A stretch of 19,133 nucleotides of DNA from CAZILN01 sp964540005 (GCA_964540005.1 CAZILN010000356.1:1-19133), one strand, 5' to 3'. Counted from the first letter of the stretch, positions 8,629 through 17,093 are shown. Notes: generated by a model not told the origin, from the letters alone. Program-made: numbers and translations.

Positions 8629-8904
8629 ATTGCATCTGTTTAATATTGTACTATAAATATATGCTGATATTATCCGATTCCTTAAAGATTTTTGAAAAAC
8701 TGAAATCAATATTAGTAAACAGTAATTATAAAATTGGCCTAATTTCCCGGGGATTGTCCCGGAAGACAGGGTCCAGGACTTGACTATGGAACTTTTATTA
8801 TTATGAAAAGATAGCTTATTTTATACTGTTAACAAAGTATTTGTGGATTAATTTACCACTCTCGCTATGTACTTATTTAATACTTTTAATGAAGTCAAAC
8901 AGAA

Positions 8905-9816
8905 ATGGATAAAGATTATATACTCGTATTTGGTGGCACAGGTTACTATGGAAGGCATATTGTAAAATCCCTCCTGGATCATGGGGAAGCCGTAAAGGTA
9001 CTCAGCAGGAATATCAATGAAGCACGCGAAATCCTTGGAGAGCAGGTTGAACTGGTTGAAGGAGATGTGCTTGATGCATATAGCATAAATAGTATTCTGG
9101 ATTGTGCCAGGGCAGTTATCATCTGTTTATCAGCGTCCTCCAACAGGAAGCAATTTCGTAAAGTATTTAAGATAGAACAGGAGGCCGTTTTAAGGATCCT
9201 GGATAAATGCCAGGAGTGTAAAATAGACAGGGTGATATATACATCGGGGTATGAAATGAAGACCGAGATTCTGCGGCAACTGGGTATTGAGAAATTCAAC
9301 AAGATAAAACTGGTAATCGAGAGCAGGATCAGCGAAATGGACCTTAACTGGACCATTCTTGGATTACCTCCTTCTTATGAATTGTTTTTCGCATTGCTCC
9401 GGGGGAGTAAACTGGCCGTACCCGGAGGAGGCATGCTTCCTGTGCCAACAGTATCACCGGTCGATGTTGGTGAGATCACGGCACAGACTGTTCTGCGCAA
9501 TGACCTTTCCCACATGAGGATTCGTGTTCCCGGACCCGAAGCCATTTCCTTTCCGGAAGCAGCCTCAAGGATGTCATCGATTACCGGAAGATCCATCAGG
9601 CATGTAAAAATCCCGCTGGGGGTTGTCAGAATAGCAACGGGACTGCTCTCAGTGATTGATCCCTTTCCCGGATTCGTTTACCAGAGCCTGTTATTACTGA
9701 ATAATTTCCCTGAAGATATTTCCTCCAAGGTCGGTGATGATTTCAGGTTCCTTCAGGAGACTTTCAGTTATAAACCTGTCTGGTTTGATGCTGAAATCAA
9801 AAGAAGATTACTCTAA
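8905..9816 (+). CDS. Atypical SDR / NmrA-like NAD(P)-binding oxidoreductase
   Basis: This 303-residue protein opens with VFGGTGYYGRHIV (G10-G11-x-G13-x-x-G16), the dinucleotide-binding turn of atypical short-chain dehydrogenases. The fold continues with VLSRN at the end of beta 2, VEGDVLD at beta 3, VIICLSAS, and RVIYTSGYEM where the active-site strand lies. The SDR Tyr-x-x-x-Lys pair is not clear: the segment has YTSGYEMKTE and no typical YxxxK. The C-terminal half (VSPVDVGEITAQTVL, then MSSITGRSI) matches the NmrA/NDUFA9-like subgroup, which binds NAD(P) and may act as a redox sensor or in cofactor or quinone metabolism. The next gene begins 47 bases downstream, so it may lead a four-gene transcript. 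The substrate is unknown. It is transcribed divergently from the histidine kinase, with a 276-base gap. Confidence 0.8.
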   Translation: MDKDYILVFGGTGYYGRHIVKSLLDHGEAVKVLSRNINEAREILGEQVELVEGDVLDAYSINSILDCARAVIICLSASSNRKQFRKVFKIEQEAVLRILDKCQECKIDRVIYTSGYEMKTEILRQLGIEKFNKIKLVIESRISEMDLNWTILGLPPSYELFFALLRGSKLAVPGGGMLPVPTVSPVDVGEITAQTVLRNDLSHMRIRVPGPEAISFPEAASRMSSITGRSIRHVKIPLGVVRIATGLLSVIDPFPGFVYQSLLLLNNFPEDISSKVGDDFRFLQETFSYKPVWFDAEIKRRLL

Positions 9817-9847
9817 GCTGAATCAGGGGTGAGAAATATGTACTTTT

Positions 9848-9854
9848 AGAGGAG
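9848..9854 (+). promoter_or_regulatory. Strong Shine-Dalgarno for the GH5 gene
   Basis: AGAGGAG lies 9 bases before the ATG at 9864. Such a strong site is uncommon among the genes here, and it fixes this ATG rather than the later in-frame Met codons at residues 9 and 16. Confidence 0.6.
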
Positions 9855-9863
9855 TTAAAACGA

Positions 9864-10994
9864 ATGAGTAAAAACCATCCCGGCATCATGGGAATCAATA
9901 AAAGCAAAATGATATTATTGAATAGTATACTTTGCATGGTCCTGGTGGCATGCACCGATCTGTCAAATCCCGGGTTCATTGCAGACCTTCCGGATACTAC
10001 GGGTATTACCGGAAACAAGGAAGGGGATACTGCTGTCCTGGCTGATGATTCCATTGCCTATAGGAGAAACCGGGCGATAGGCAAGGGCATGAACTTCGGA
10101 AATGCCCTGGAAGCCCCCAGTGAAGGCGAATGGGGCATGGTCATAAAACAATCTTACATAGCGGCTGTTGCTGAAGCTGGCTTTACCTCTGTGCGCCTGC
10201 CTATTTGCTGGTCGGTACATACAGATAACAATGCTCCTTATTCCATTGATCCTGTTTTTATTCAAAGGGTGGATGAAATTATCGATTGGTGTTTTGATGA
10301 GGGACTGGCTGTAATAATTACCATCCATCATTTCAACGAGTTTTATGATTCCCCTGCCAATGAGACCTATCGCCGGATGTTTTTCTCAATCTGGGATCAG
10401 TTGAGTACTCATTACCGGGAGACAGATAGCGAAAAACTGATCTTTGAATTGCTGAATGAACCCCACTCAACCATGACTGCTGAAATCTGGAACGGGCTGA
10501 TCCCGGAAATCCTGGAAGTAGTCAGGGAAATTGATACAAACAGGACGTTGATCATCGATGTACCTGATTGGGCATACCACGGATCCATAGGGAAGCTGGT
10601 AATACCCGAAGAGGAGCAGAATGTAATTGTGAGTGTCCGGTATTATCTCCCATATGATTTTACTCACCAGGGTGCCCACTGGGCGGAGGGTTCGGATGAA
10701 TGGCTGGGGAATACCTGGACTGCCACTACGGATGAGAAAAACACAGTACTGGCTGATATGGATCTTATCAGAGACTGGGCAGAACAACATAATCGCCCCA
10801 TTACCGTGGGCGAATACGGTGCTATAATCCTGGCTGCCCATGAGGACAGGATCACCTGGACCCGGTATGTAAGGTCCCGGTTTGAAGCAAATGGATTCAG
10901 CTGGTCATATTTCGATTTTGGCGTTTATTTTCGCTCATATGATATTGAAAATAACAGATGGCTGGAAGGTTTCCCTGGTGTCTTTTTTGATTAG
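9864..10994 (+). CDS. GH5 family endoglucanase-like lipoprotein
   Basis: The 376-residue product has a signal peptide with lipobox LVAC (Cys30), so it is probably anchored in the envelope. The rest is a GH5 (cellulase family) barrel: KGMNFGNALEAPSEGEWG near residues 74-91, GFTSVRLPICWSVH (Arg111), ITIHHFNEF (His155-His156), FELLNEPH with the acid/base Glu199, ITVGEYGA with the nucleophile Glu317, and FSWSYFDFG (Trp347). These are the residues of a retaining beta-1,4-glucanase or related beta-glycanase. The strand that normally reads HYY before the P-x-x-F-T-H-Q-G-A motif reads VRYY (Arg259), so the conserved active-site His is absent. Substrate could be cellulose, mixed-linkage glucan or another beta-glycan. 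No TonB/SusD genes are nearby. It follows the SDR gene by 47 bases. Confidence 0.88.
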   Translation: MSKNHPGIMGINKSKMILLNSILCMVLVACTDLSNPGFIADLPDTTGITGNKEGDTAVLADDSIAYRRNRAIGKGMNFGNALEAPSEGEWGMVIKQSYIAAVAEAGFTSVRLPICWSVHTDNNAPYSIDPVFIQRVDEIIDWCFDEGLAVIITIHHFNEFYDSPANETYRRMFFSIWDQLSTHYRETDSEKLIFELLNEPHSTMTAEIWNGLIPEILEVVREIDTNRTLIIDVPDWAYHGSIGKLVIPEEEQNVIVSVRYYLPYDFTHQGAHWAEGSDEWLGNTWTATTDEKNTVLADMDLIRDWAEQHNRPITVGEYGAIILAAHEDRITWTRYVRSRFEANGFSWSYFDFGVYFRSYDIENNRWLEGFPGVFFD

Positions 10995-11049
10995 ATTAAA
11001 AATATACCTGTAATTAGTTCCCTGCGAAATCAAGAAAAACAATACCAGA

Positions 11050-12290
11050 TTGATAAAAATATCACGCATTTTCAAGTCCCTGTTACCGGGCATTTTCTTA
11101 TTTGGATTTACAGTGGGAACAGGCAGTGTTACGGCAATGGCAAAAGCAGGGGCCGATTATGGGATGTCTTTGCTCTGGACCATTTTCCTGTCTTGCCTCA
11201 TTACCTTCATACTGATCAATCTATTCGGGAAATACACTCTAGTGACGGGTGAAACTGCCCTCGCTTCAATACGTAAACATATTCATCCTGCAGTAGCAAT
11301 GTTTTTTGTTGTGGCACTCACAGCCCATGTTTGTGGCAGTGTGATCGGAGTAATGGGCATCATCTCGGATGTATGTTTCGAATGGTCCAAAAAATATGTG
11401 GATGGAGGCATAGCTCCTTTGAATTTTGCGATATTTTTCATCGCCCTGGTATACATTATTTTTTTGTTGGGGAAATCAAAACATTTTAATAATGTGCTGG
11501 CAGTCATTGTTGGTATTATGGCCATTTGTTTTTTGATAAACTTCCTGATCCTGACCCCACCCTTAATAGAGATAGCAAAAGGAATGATCCCCAATGTGCC
11601 CGATACAAAACCGAATGAGAGTACTTTCCTGGTTATGGCTTCCATGGTAGGGACAACGGTCTTTTCCGGTTTATTTATTTTAAGGACCACCCTGGTCAAG
11701 GAGGCCGGATGGACATTTACGGATCTGAAGACTCAACAAAGGGATGCTCTGTTTTCAGGAATCATGATGTTATTGTTAGCGCAGCAGTGATGGCGGCTGC
11801 TGCAGGCACCCTTTATATTCAGGGTATTCCTTTACAGAATGTTTCTGAAATGATCTATCTCCTGGAACCTCTTGCAGGACCTTTTGCAGTAGCAATTTTC
11901 GCAATCGGACTGGTTGCAGCAGGTATTTCGTCGCAGTTTCCGAACGTGGCTTTATTGCCATGGCTTTTAGATGATTATAATCAAAGAAAACCAGACCTTA
12001 CCAGGACAGCCTACAGAATAATTGTGCTGGCAATTTCACTTCTTGGTTTGATTGTACCTGTATTCAATGCCAAACCGATAGCAGTAATGATCACTTCTCA
12101 GGCTTTTGGGGCGTTGGTACTTCCGGTAACTGTTGCCTGTATCCTGTATCTGGGAAATAAGTCTTCATTAATGAAAGCATATAAGTTCTCTGCAGGTTTG
12201 AATATTGTGCTTGCTGCCATATTAATTTTTGCCCTGGTAATGAGTTACATGAGCTATAATGGAATAATCGCTATCCTGATATCTCTATAA
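11050..12290 (+). pseudogene. Divergent NRAMP-like metal transporter, frameshifted
   Basis: Two overlapping frames make one membrane protein of about 413 residues. The first starts at a TTG at 11050 (no in-frame ATG precedes it) and runs into TGA at 11788-11790. The second, entered at about 11770-11776, continues VSAAVMAAAAGTLYIQG to 12290. Adding one T in GTTATT near 11769-11773 would join them as ...MMFIVSAAVMAAAAG. About eleven hydrophobic segments, AGADYGMSLLW in TM1 and GLVAAGISSQFPN late on resemble NRAMP/SLC11 transporters. The signature DPGN of TM1 is replaced by a V-G-T-G-S stretch and MPH of TM6 by V-F-S, so metal selectivity should not be assumed. No slippery heptamer precedes the junction, so a real mutation or a sequencing error is likelier than programmed shifting. 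The gene sits 55 bases after the GH5 gene. Confidence 0.75.
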
Positions 12291-12371
12291 TGGATAAGCT
12301 TATGGATTTAAGTAATAAGAATTTAGCATTAACTTGTCAAGAAAATTACCCTATAAAATTACATTACCGTC

Positions 12372-12884
12372 ATGAAAAAAATCCTATTGTTGACAGCACT
12401 GGTGTTTACATCCGGTATCATTATTACTAAGACGACCCTGGCCAATTTCGAAACTAAATTTAATACAGCTATGGTAGAAATAAACGATGGAGAGAAAATT
12501 TATAACGAGCATGCAGATGAGTGTCTGGCTATTATAGACCAGGCAGCACAAAAAATGAAGGTTAAAGGAGTAGCAGTTATCGCATTTATTCCGGGCGATG
12601 CTACAAAAACATGGACTTCAAAGATGACAGTAGTCGGAGTTATATCCAATGGTGAAGCAAATTATCTTGCCATTGCATACTCTAAAGCTGCAGAAATGGC
12701 CGAAACATATAAAGATAGCGGCAGCGGCGTCAGGGAACCCATGTTAGGTGAATTCGGATACCAGGGCGGAGTAATGAAAAAAGTAACATACGGTTATATT
12801 CTTGCCGTTTTTTCAGGAGCCAGCGGAGAACAGGATGTAGAATTAGCCACTAAGGGTTTAGATGCGTTATATAAGTATTATTAG
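12372..12884 (+). CDS. Secreted GlcG/HbpS-like protein
   Basis: The 170-residue product has a clear signal peptide (residues 1-24, ending TTLA). The remainder fits the GlcG/HbpS (heme-degrading-type) fold: an N-terminal helix with LAIIDQAAQKMKVKGVAVIAF, AIAYSKAAEMAETYKDSG in place of the usual S-x-x-KAxTA helix, and the family-typical closing strand and helix YILAVFSGASGEQDVELA. Family members bind heme or other small molecules, or serve as sensors. Here the ligand is unknown. Export suggests a periplasmic or surface role, perhaps binding a cofactor. It is 81 bases after the transporter remnant and ends 5 bases before the convergent regulator gene. No strong terminator hairpin is visible between them. 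Confidence 0.65.
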   Translation: MKKILLLTALVFTSGIIITKTTLANFETKFNTAMVEINDGEKIYNEHADECLAIIDQAAQKMKVKGVAVIAFIPGDATKTWTSKMTVVGVISNGEANYLAIAYSKAAEMAETYKDSGSGVREPMLGEFGYQGGVMKKVTYGYILAVFSGASGEQDVELATKGLDALYKYY

Positions 12885-12889
12885 CAAAA

Positions 12890-14974
12890 TCAGAGTAATT
12901 CTTTCTCTTCCAGTGAAGCCTTTATCTGATTGTGATTTTTCCAGAAGTTGGTCTCCATGTTTTTTAGTATCCTGTTAAATTCCGGAAGATCTTTAATATT
13001 ATCGACTAAAGGATCAATTTTCAATAAAGGAATTATCAGGTAAGGATAATTGTCCTGATGCGAGAAAATTTCAAGGTTTTCAATGGCTTTTCCGGGGTTG
13101 CCAATATAAGAATAATACATTGCCAGACTTAAGTGTTTATAAATAGTATTATCGTTATCGGCATAATCCTTATATTCGGCAAGTATTTTTTCAGATTCCT
13201 CTTTCAGTCCTATTTTTGAATATGCAAGCGCTATTTTTGCGTTTTCACCTCTGCTGATATCCCGGTTTAAATATTCCTGTATTTCCCTGGATTGCTTATA
13301 ATACTGATAAGCACATTCATAATCCCTCATGTAATAACAAATCATTCCAATATCCTTCATGATGTCATACCTGTTCGGATCTTTCTTAAGTACTTCAATT
13401 AACAATTCTTTTGTTTGCTGCAGATCTCCATCCTTAGCAAAAAGGACAAAAGCTTTTACATGTTCCGAATACAGATTTTCCGGACTGTATTCCAGTGATT
13501 TATTAATATACTCTTCAGCTTCATTAATAAAGCCGGTTTGCATAAAGGAATTGCTTATATGGAGATAAATGAAACTGCTTGTAAGTGAATCATTGGCTGC
13601 GATATCCAGGCTTATTCCCTTAAGTGCATATTCCAGGTATTTTTCAGTATCAGGAATATAATTCACATAAAAATCTGACAGGATGTTAATGACCAGGGCA
13701 GAATTGGGGTTGTATTCAAGAGCTTTTTCAAGATAAGGTACAGCCTGATCAGATTCTTTATTATTAATATAAAATACGGCTTTGGCAATTAAACTTTGCG
13801 CCAATTTGGAATCGTGTAATAATGCATTATCAGCATTATAGTTGATCTGGATTGAGTATTTCTTTTCAGCCTGAAAAGCATCCAGAAAGAAATATGTTAT
13901 TGCAAGGTCAGCATATGCAAGGGCAAATTCATTATCGTTTTCAATTGCCTTCTTATAGTAGGTAATTGCTTCTTCAAAATATTCAAGGTTTCCTGAGGAC
14001 ATTCCCTTATACATTAAATCAAGACCTTTTAAAAATAGATCATAAGCAACAAGGTTCCCGGTAGGAACTTTATTGATCCTTTCTTCTTCTTCCGGAGTGA
14101 TTATTACCCTGATTTTATCTGCAATGTTTTTTGCAACTTCCATCTGAAGTTTAAATATATCCTTTGCATCTCTGTCATACTGTTCAGACCACAGGTGCCT
14201 ATCGGTATGTGCTTCAATCAGCTGAATATGAAGTAAGATCTGATCACCGATCTTCTGACCACTGCCTTCTACAAAATAATTCACATTCAATTCATTTGCG
14301 ATCTCAGGGATTGTTTTAGGATTGTTCCTGTACTTTTCGACGGATGTCCTGCTGATTACCCTCAGGTCTTCTATTGTCTGAAGATTATTCAGTATGGATT
14401 CCATCAATCCGTTAATTATATGAACGTTGGAAGAATCATTACTGTCGTTTTTAAATGGTAAAACAGCAATTGATTTTTCCAGTTCGCCTGGCCTGGAAGA
14501 GAAAGGTTTAAATAGAATAATCAGGACAATGGCTATTAATACTGCAACAATAGTAGATATAAGAATGGTATTGTTCCTGTTTTTATTTTGTTGACCCATC
14601 CGGAGGGTATCGGCTTCATCTATTTCCGCATCCCCATTTCTGTTTCCAACCTCCCCGGGAGGATATCCATAATAATCGTGGAAACATTTTATAAAGTATG
14701 ATGTACTGCCAAAACCGACCTTATATGATACCTCGGAAACGTTTAAAGAAGATTGCTTCAGCATTTCCAATGCATTTTTCAGGCGTACCTGTCTTATAAA
14801 CTGACTGGCAGATAATTTTGTCAGCTTCTTTATTTTACGAAGCAGGTTGGAACGGCTCATACCAGTTTCACTTGCAAGCTCTGAAACTCCAAATCTTTCG
14901 TTTGACAGGTTCTCTTCAATGATTTCAGTGGTTCTGTTTATGAAATCATTTTCAATTAAGTGAGAATCTTGCAT
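12890..14974 (-). CDS. Membrane-anchored AraC-HTH / TolB-like / TPR regulator
   Basis: The 694-residue protein begins with an AraC-type double helix-turn-helix (residues about 10-108: FGVSELASETGMSRSNLLRK, then NVSEVSYKVGFGSTSYFIKCFHDYYGYPPG). A single transmembrane helix follows at 136-156 (TILISTIVAVLIAIVLIILF). Residues 166-292 have the pattern of TolB-like N-terminal domains seen in one-component cyclase-type regulators (IAVLPFKNDSND, LRVISRTSVEKYR, VNYFVEGSGQKIG). The remainder (about 300-690) is a run of TPR-like helices. The DNA-binding part is cytoplasmic and the TPR part probably periplasmic, so it may sense an envelope protein and control transcription from the membrane. It is transcribed divergently from the ankyrin/acyltransferase genes, with palindromic and tandem sites in between, so those genes and itself are the likely targets (inference). 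No receiver or kinase domain is present. Confidence 0.85.
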   Translation of the reverse strand: MQDSHLIENDFINRTTEIIEENLSNERFGVSELASETGMSRSNLLRKIKKLTKLSASQFIRQVRLKNALEMLKQSSLNVSEVSYKVGFGSTSYFIKCFHDYYGYPPGEVGNRNGDAEIDEADTLRMGQQNKNRNNTILISTIVAVLIAIVLIILFKPFSSRPGELEKSIAVLPFKNDSNDSSNVHIINGLMESILNNLQTIEDLRVISRTSVEKYRNNPKTIPEIANELNVNYFVEGSGQKIGDQILLHIQLIEAHTDRHLWSEQYDRDAKDIFKLQMEVAKNIADKIRVIITPEEEERINKVPTGNLVAYDLFLKGLDLMYKGMSSGNLEYFEEAITYYKKAIENDNEFALAYADLAITYFFLDAFQAEKKYSIQINYNADNALLHDSKLAQSLIAKAVFYINNKESDQAVPYLEKALEYNPNSALVINILSDFYVNYIPDTEKYLEYALKGISLDIAANDSLTSSFIYLHISNSFMQTGFINEAEEYINKSLEYSPENLYSEHVKAFVLFAKDGDLQQTKELLIEVLKKDPNRYDIMKDIGMICYYMRDYECAYQYYKQSREIQEYLNRDISRGENAKIALAYSKIGLKEESEKILAEYKDYADNDNTIYKHLSLAMYYSYIGNPGKAIENLEIFSHQDNYPYLIIPLLKIDPLVDNIKDLPEFNRILKNMETNFWKNHNQIKASLEEKELL

Positions 14975-15054
14975 TACTGATAGGTAAAATGATGTTAGAA
15001 TTTAGCGACGAAACGGATACAATTAATGACTAAAGATACAATCCCATATTTAAA

Positions 15055-15073
15055 AAACAGTATCATACTGTTT
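15055..15073. promoter_or_regulatory. Perfect palindrome, candidate operator
   Basis: AAACAGTAT-C-ATACTGTTT is a perfect inverted repeat with 9-base arms around one base, 81 bases upstream of the regulator gene start. It is the strongest symmetric element in the divergent gap. It could bind a dimeric regulator or form a small hairpin in the regulator's leader. AraC-type proteins more often use direct repeats, so its partner is uncertain. Confidence 0.45.
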
Positions 15074-15110
15074 ATTTTAGAAAACCAATAATTCTTTGTA
15101 AAAAGAGTCC

Positions 15111-15170
15111 ATTGCGTCATAATTTAAACCCTTGCACCATAATTTAAACTGTTTCACCAAACTTGTTATG
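15111..15170. promoter_or_regulatory. 20-bp tandem direct repeats, candidate AraC-type operator
   Basis: Two adjacent 20-base units, 15111-15130 and 15131-15150, share TTGC, then CATAATTTAAAC. A degenerate third unit (15151-15170) keeps only TTTCACCA. A partial further copy of the motif, TGCGTCAT, lies at 15195-15202. A period near two helical turns puts each unit on the same DNA face, as expected for direct-repeat sites of AraC-family regulators. The units lie between the regulator gene and the ankyrin gene. The assignment is an inference. Confidence 0.5.
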
Positions 15171-15257
15171 AATGGCATCATATATGATTAGTGATGCGTC
15201 ATTGTTTGACAGACCTTTACATCAATGAAATTTTTTAAAATTTAAAACAAATTCATC

Positions 15258-15905
15258 ATGAAAACACAACAAATTATTACCGACAAAAGAGTAGCGACAG
15301 CAATGCAGTCAGCTACACTTCTTACCATATTAATGACAGTAGTACTCATAGCTGCATTAATGAGTTTTACATCTTGCAGCAGCAGGGATGTGAACTCAGC
15401 CGGAGATAAGAAGGAGTCCGCAGAGGCACAGACAATCACAAAACCTCCCAGTATTGATATTCACACGGCTACCCTCATGGGTGATCTTGATGCCATTCAT
15501 CAGCACATTAATGCAGGTTCAGATCTTAATGAAAGAGAACCATCTGTCGGATCCACTCCTCTGATTTCTGCCGCAGTATTTGGCAAGACTGAAGTGGCTA
15601 AAGCACTGATTAAGGCTGGTGCTGATGTGAACATTCAAAACAATGAGGGTTCGACCGCACTTCACTCTGCAGCTTTCCTTTGCCGCATGGAGATCGTTGA
15701 GGCTTTACTGGAAAATGGTGCTGACAAGAATTTAAGGAACAATTACGGATCCACTGCTCTGGAATCCATTTCTGCTCCTTTCGATGCTGTCAAACCCATA
15801 TATGATATATTCAGTAAGGATCTTGGACCGCTGGGATTGAAACTTGACTATGAGTATATCGAAAGTACCCTTCCTGTCATAGCCGGGCTCCTGCAACAGG
15901 ATTAG
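15258..15905 (+). CDS. Ankyrin-repeat lipoprotein
   Basis: The 215-residue product has a long N-terminal export signal ending in FTSC (Cys40), a plausible lipobox. An in-frame Met at residue 16 would give a more usual signal length, so the start is not certain. Residues about 66-175 form about three ankyrin repeats: IHTATLMGDLDAIHQHINAG, GSTPLISAAVFGKTEVAKAL, then GSTALHSAAFLCRMEIVEAL with GADKNLR-type turns. Ankyrin repeats bind partner proteins, so an envelope-side adaptor or inhibitor role is inferred. It lies opposite the membrane regulator and 64 bases before an acyltransferase gene, and is probably co-expressed with the latter. Its partner could be the TPR domain of the regulator if both face the periplasm. 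Confidence 0.82.
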   Translation: MKTQQIITDKRVATAMQSATLLTILMTVVLIAALMSFTSCSSRDVNSAGDKKESAEAQTITKPPSIDIHTATLMGDLDAIHQHINAGSDLNEREPSVGSTPLISAAVFGKTEVAKALIKAGADVNIQNNEGSTALHSAAFLCRMEIVEALLENGADKNLRNNYGSTALESISAPFDAVKPIYDIFSKDLGPLGLKLDYEYIESTLPVIAGLLQQD

Positions 15906-15906
15906 C

Positions 15907-15938
15907 TCTCAATAATTTGAGACTCTTTGATAATCAAA
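15907..15938. other. Two adjacent small hairpins
   Basis: TCTCAA-taat-TTGAGA at 15907-15922 and TTTGAT-a-ATCAAA at 15926-15938 are two perfect 6-base-arm inverted repeats in the 64-base gap between the ankyrin and acyltransferase genes. There is no U-tract, so they are poor terminators. They might tune read-through or bind a regulator, but such short AT-rich palindromes also arise by chance. Confidence 0.3.
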
Positions 15939-15969
15939 TATGTTAAACATTAATAATTAGTAAACGAAA

Positions 15970-17040
15970 ATGTCAGCAATAAACAGGAGATACGATATAG
16001 ATTGGTTAAGGGTTATAGCCATAGGATTGCTTTTAATTTATCACATCGGAATTGCCTTTCAGCCCTGGGGAGTATTTATCGGATTTATTCAAAGTGACAA
16101 GTCACTGGATTCACTGTGGGTACCAATGTCTATGCTGAATGTATGGAGAATACCATTGTTGTTTTTTGTATCAGGAATGGGAGTTTGTTTTGCCATCAGA
16201 AAAAGGAACTGGAAACAGTTGATACTTGAGAGAACAAGAAGGATTTTAATACCATTCCTGTTTGGTATGATTTTTATAGTTCCCGTCCACCTTCTCATAT
16301 GGCAGATATACTATAAGCAGGATATTGCATATTCCCTTCATCCAAGTCATTTATGGTTTCTTGGAAACATATTTATCTATGTGATCCTGTTGTCTCCTGT
16401 ATTCTTTTTTCTGAAAAAACATGAAAATGGTCTATTCAACAGATGGTTAATGAATCTCTATCGAAACCCGTTGGGTTTGCTGCTGATAGTAGTCTGTTTT
16501 ATTATAGAAGCATTACTGGTAAATCCGGAAACCTATCCGACATATGCCATGACTTTGCACGGATTTTTCTTAGGAATGCTGGCATTCTTTTTCGGATTTA
16601 ACTTTGTTCTCAGCAGAGATGCTTTCTGGCTTACTGTCCTGAGATGGAGATGGATCTTGTTATCCATTGCTATAATTCTTTTTGTTATACGTTATGTTGT
16701 ATTCCAGCTCACACCGCCGAATTATCTTGTAGCTGTCGAATCCTGTATGTGGATCTTTGCTGTATTTGGTTTTGCTTATAGATATCTGAACCACCCAAGT
16801 AAGACACTGAGTTATCTAAGCCAGGGAGCCTATCCGATCTATATCATACATATGATTTTTCTGTACATGGGAACTTTCCTTATTATTCCGCTTGACATAC
16901 CAGCGGTATTAAAATTCATCCTGGTTGTGGCTTTTACAGGTATAGGATGTTTTGCTCTGTATGAGCTGATAATCAGAAGAATAAAAATTATCAGACCCCT
17001 GTTTGGATTAAAAAACACTAAAATAAATGAATACAATTGA
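15970..17040 (+). CDS. Acyltransferase-3 family membrane protein
   Basis: The 356-residue protein has about ten hydrophobic segments and begins with RRYDIDWLRVIAIGLLLIYH, which carries the R-x10-H motif (Arg14, His25) of acyltransferase-3 enzymes such as OpgC/OafA. These integral inner-membrane proteins move acyl groups (acetyl, succinyl) onto sugars of envelope or secreted glycans. The acceptor is unknown here. A loop with LHPSHLWFLGNIFIYVILLSP and a late YLSQGAYPIYIIHMIFLY are also typical of the family. The start at 15970 (MSAINRRYDIDW) fits the family's N-terminus. It follows the ankyrin lipoprotein and ends within the left arm of a REP-like hairpin. Acyltransferases of this family are often near regulators in Bacteroidota, but no glycan-building genes are visible here. 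Confidence 0.85.
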   Translation: MSAINRRYDIDWLRVIAIGLLLIYHIGIAFQPWGVFIGFIQSDKSLDSLWVPMSMLNVWRIPLLFFVSGMGVCFAIRKRNWKQLILERTRRILIPFLFGMIFIVPVHLLIWQIYYKQDIAYSLHPSHLWFLGNIFIYVILLSPVFFFLKKHENGLFNRWLMNLYRNPLGLLLIVVCFIIEALLVNPETYPTYAMTLHGFFLGMLAFFFGFNFVLSRDAFWLTVLRWRWILLSIAIILFVIRYVVFQLTPPNYLVAVESCMWIFAVFGFAYRYLNHPSKTLSYLSQGAYPIYIIHMIFLYMGTFLIIPLDIPAVLKFILVVAFTGIGCFALYELIIRRIKIIRPLFGLKNTKINEYN

Positions 17041-17072
17041 AGCTCCTCGCCGCAAACGACGAGGAATCTTCG
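17038..17072. repeat. REP-like hairpin 1
   Basis: An inner stem CCTCG (17045-17049) / CGAGG (17060-17064) and an outer stem GAAG (17039-17042) / CTTC (17068-17071) enclose CCGCAAACGA. It overlaps the stop codon of the acyltransferase gene and shares its core (CGCCGCAA, GGAAT) with the second element 50 bases on. No U-tract follows. It may protect the 3' end of the transcript, or be a repetitive extragenic palindrome. Confidence 0.6.
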
Positions 17073-17093
17073 ATCCTTCACTATTATTATTAT

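Noticed and set aside
8744..8764. Hairpin TTCC(C)GGG / CCCGGAA in the gap between the histidine kinase and the SDR gene
   Set aside because: A short stem with a bulge, no U-tract and no visible relation to either gene's start; not strong enough to call a terminator or operator.
11283..11699. Open frame of 138 codons on the opposite strand of the transporter
   Set aside because: Antisense to clear membrane-protein codons, with basic, low-information composition typical of shadow frames.
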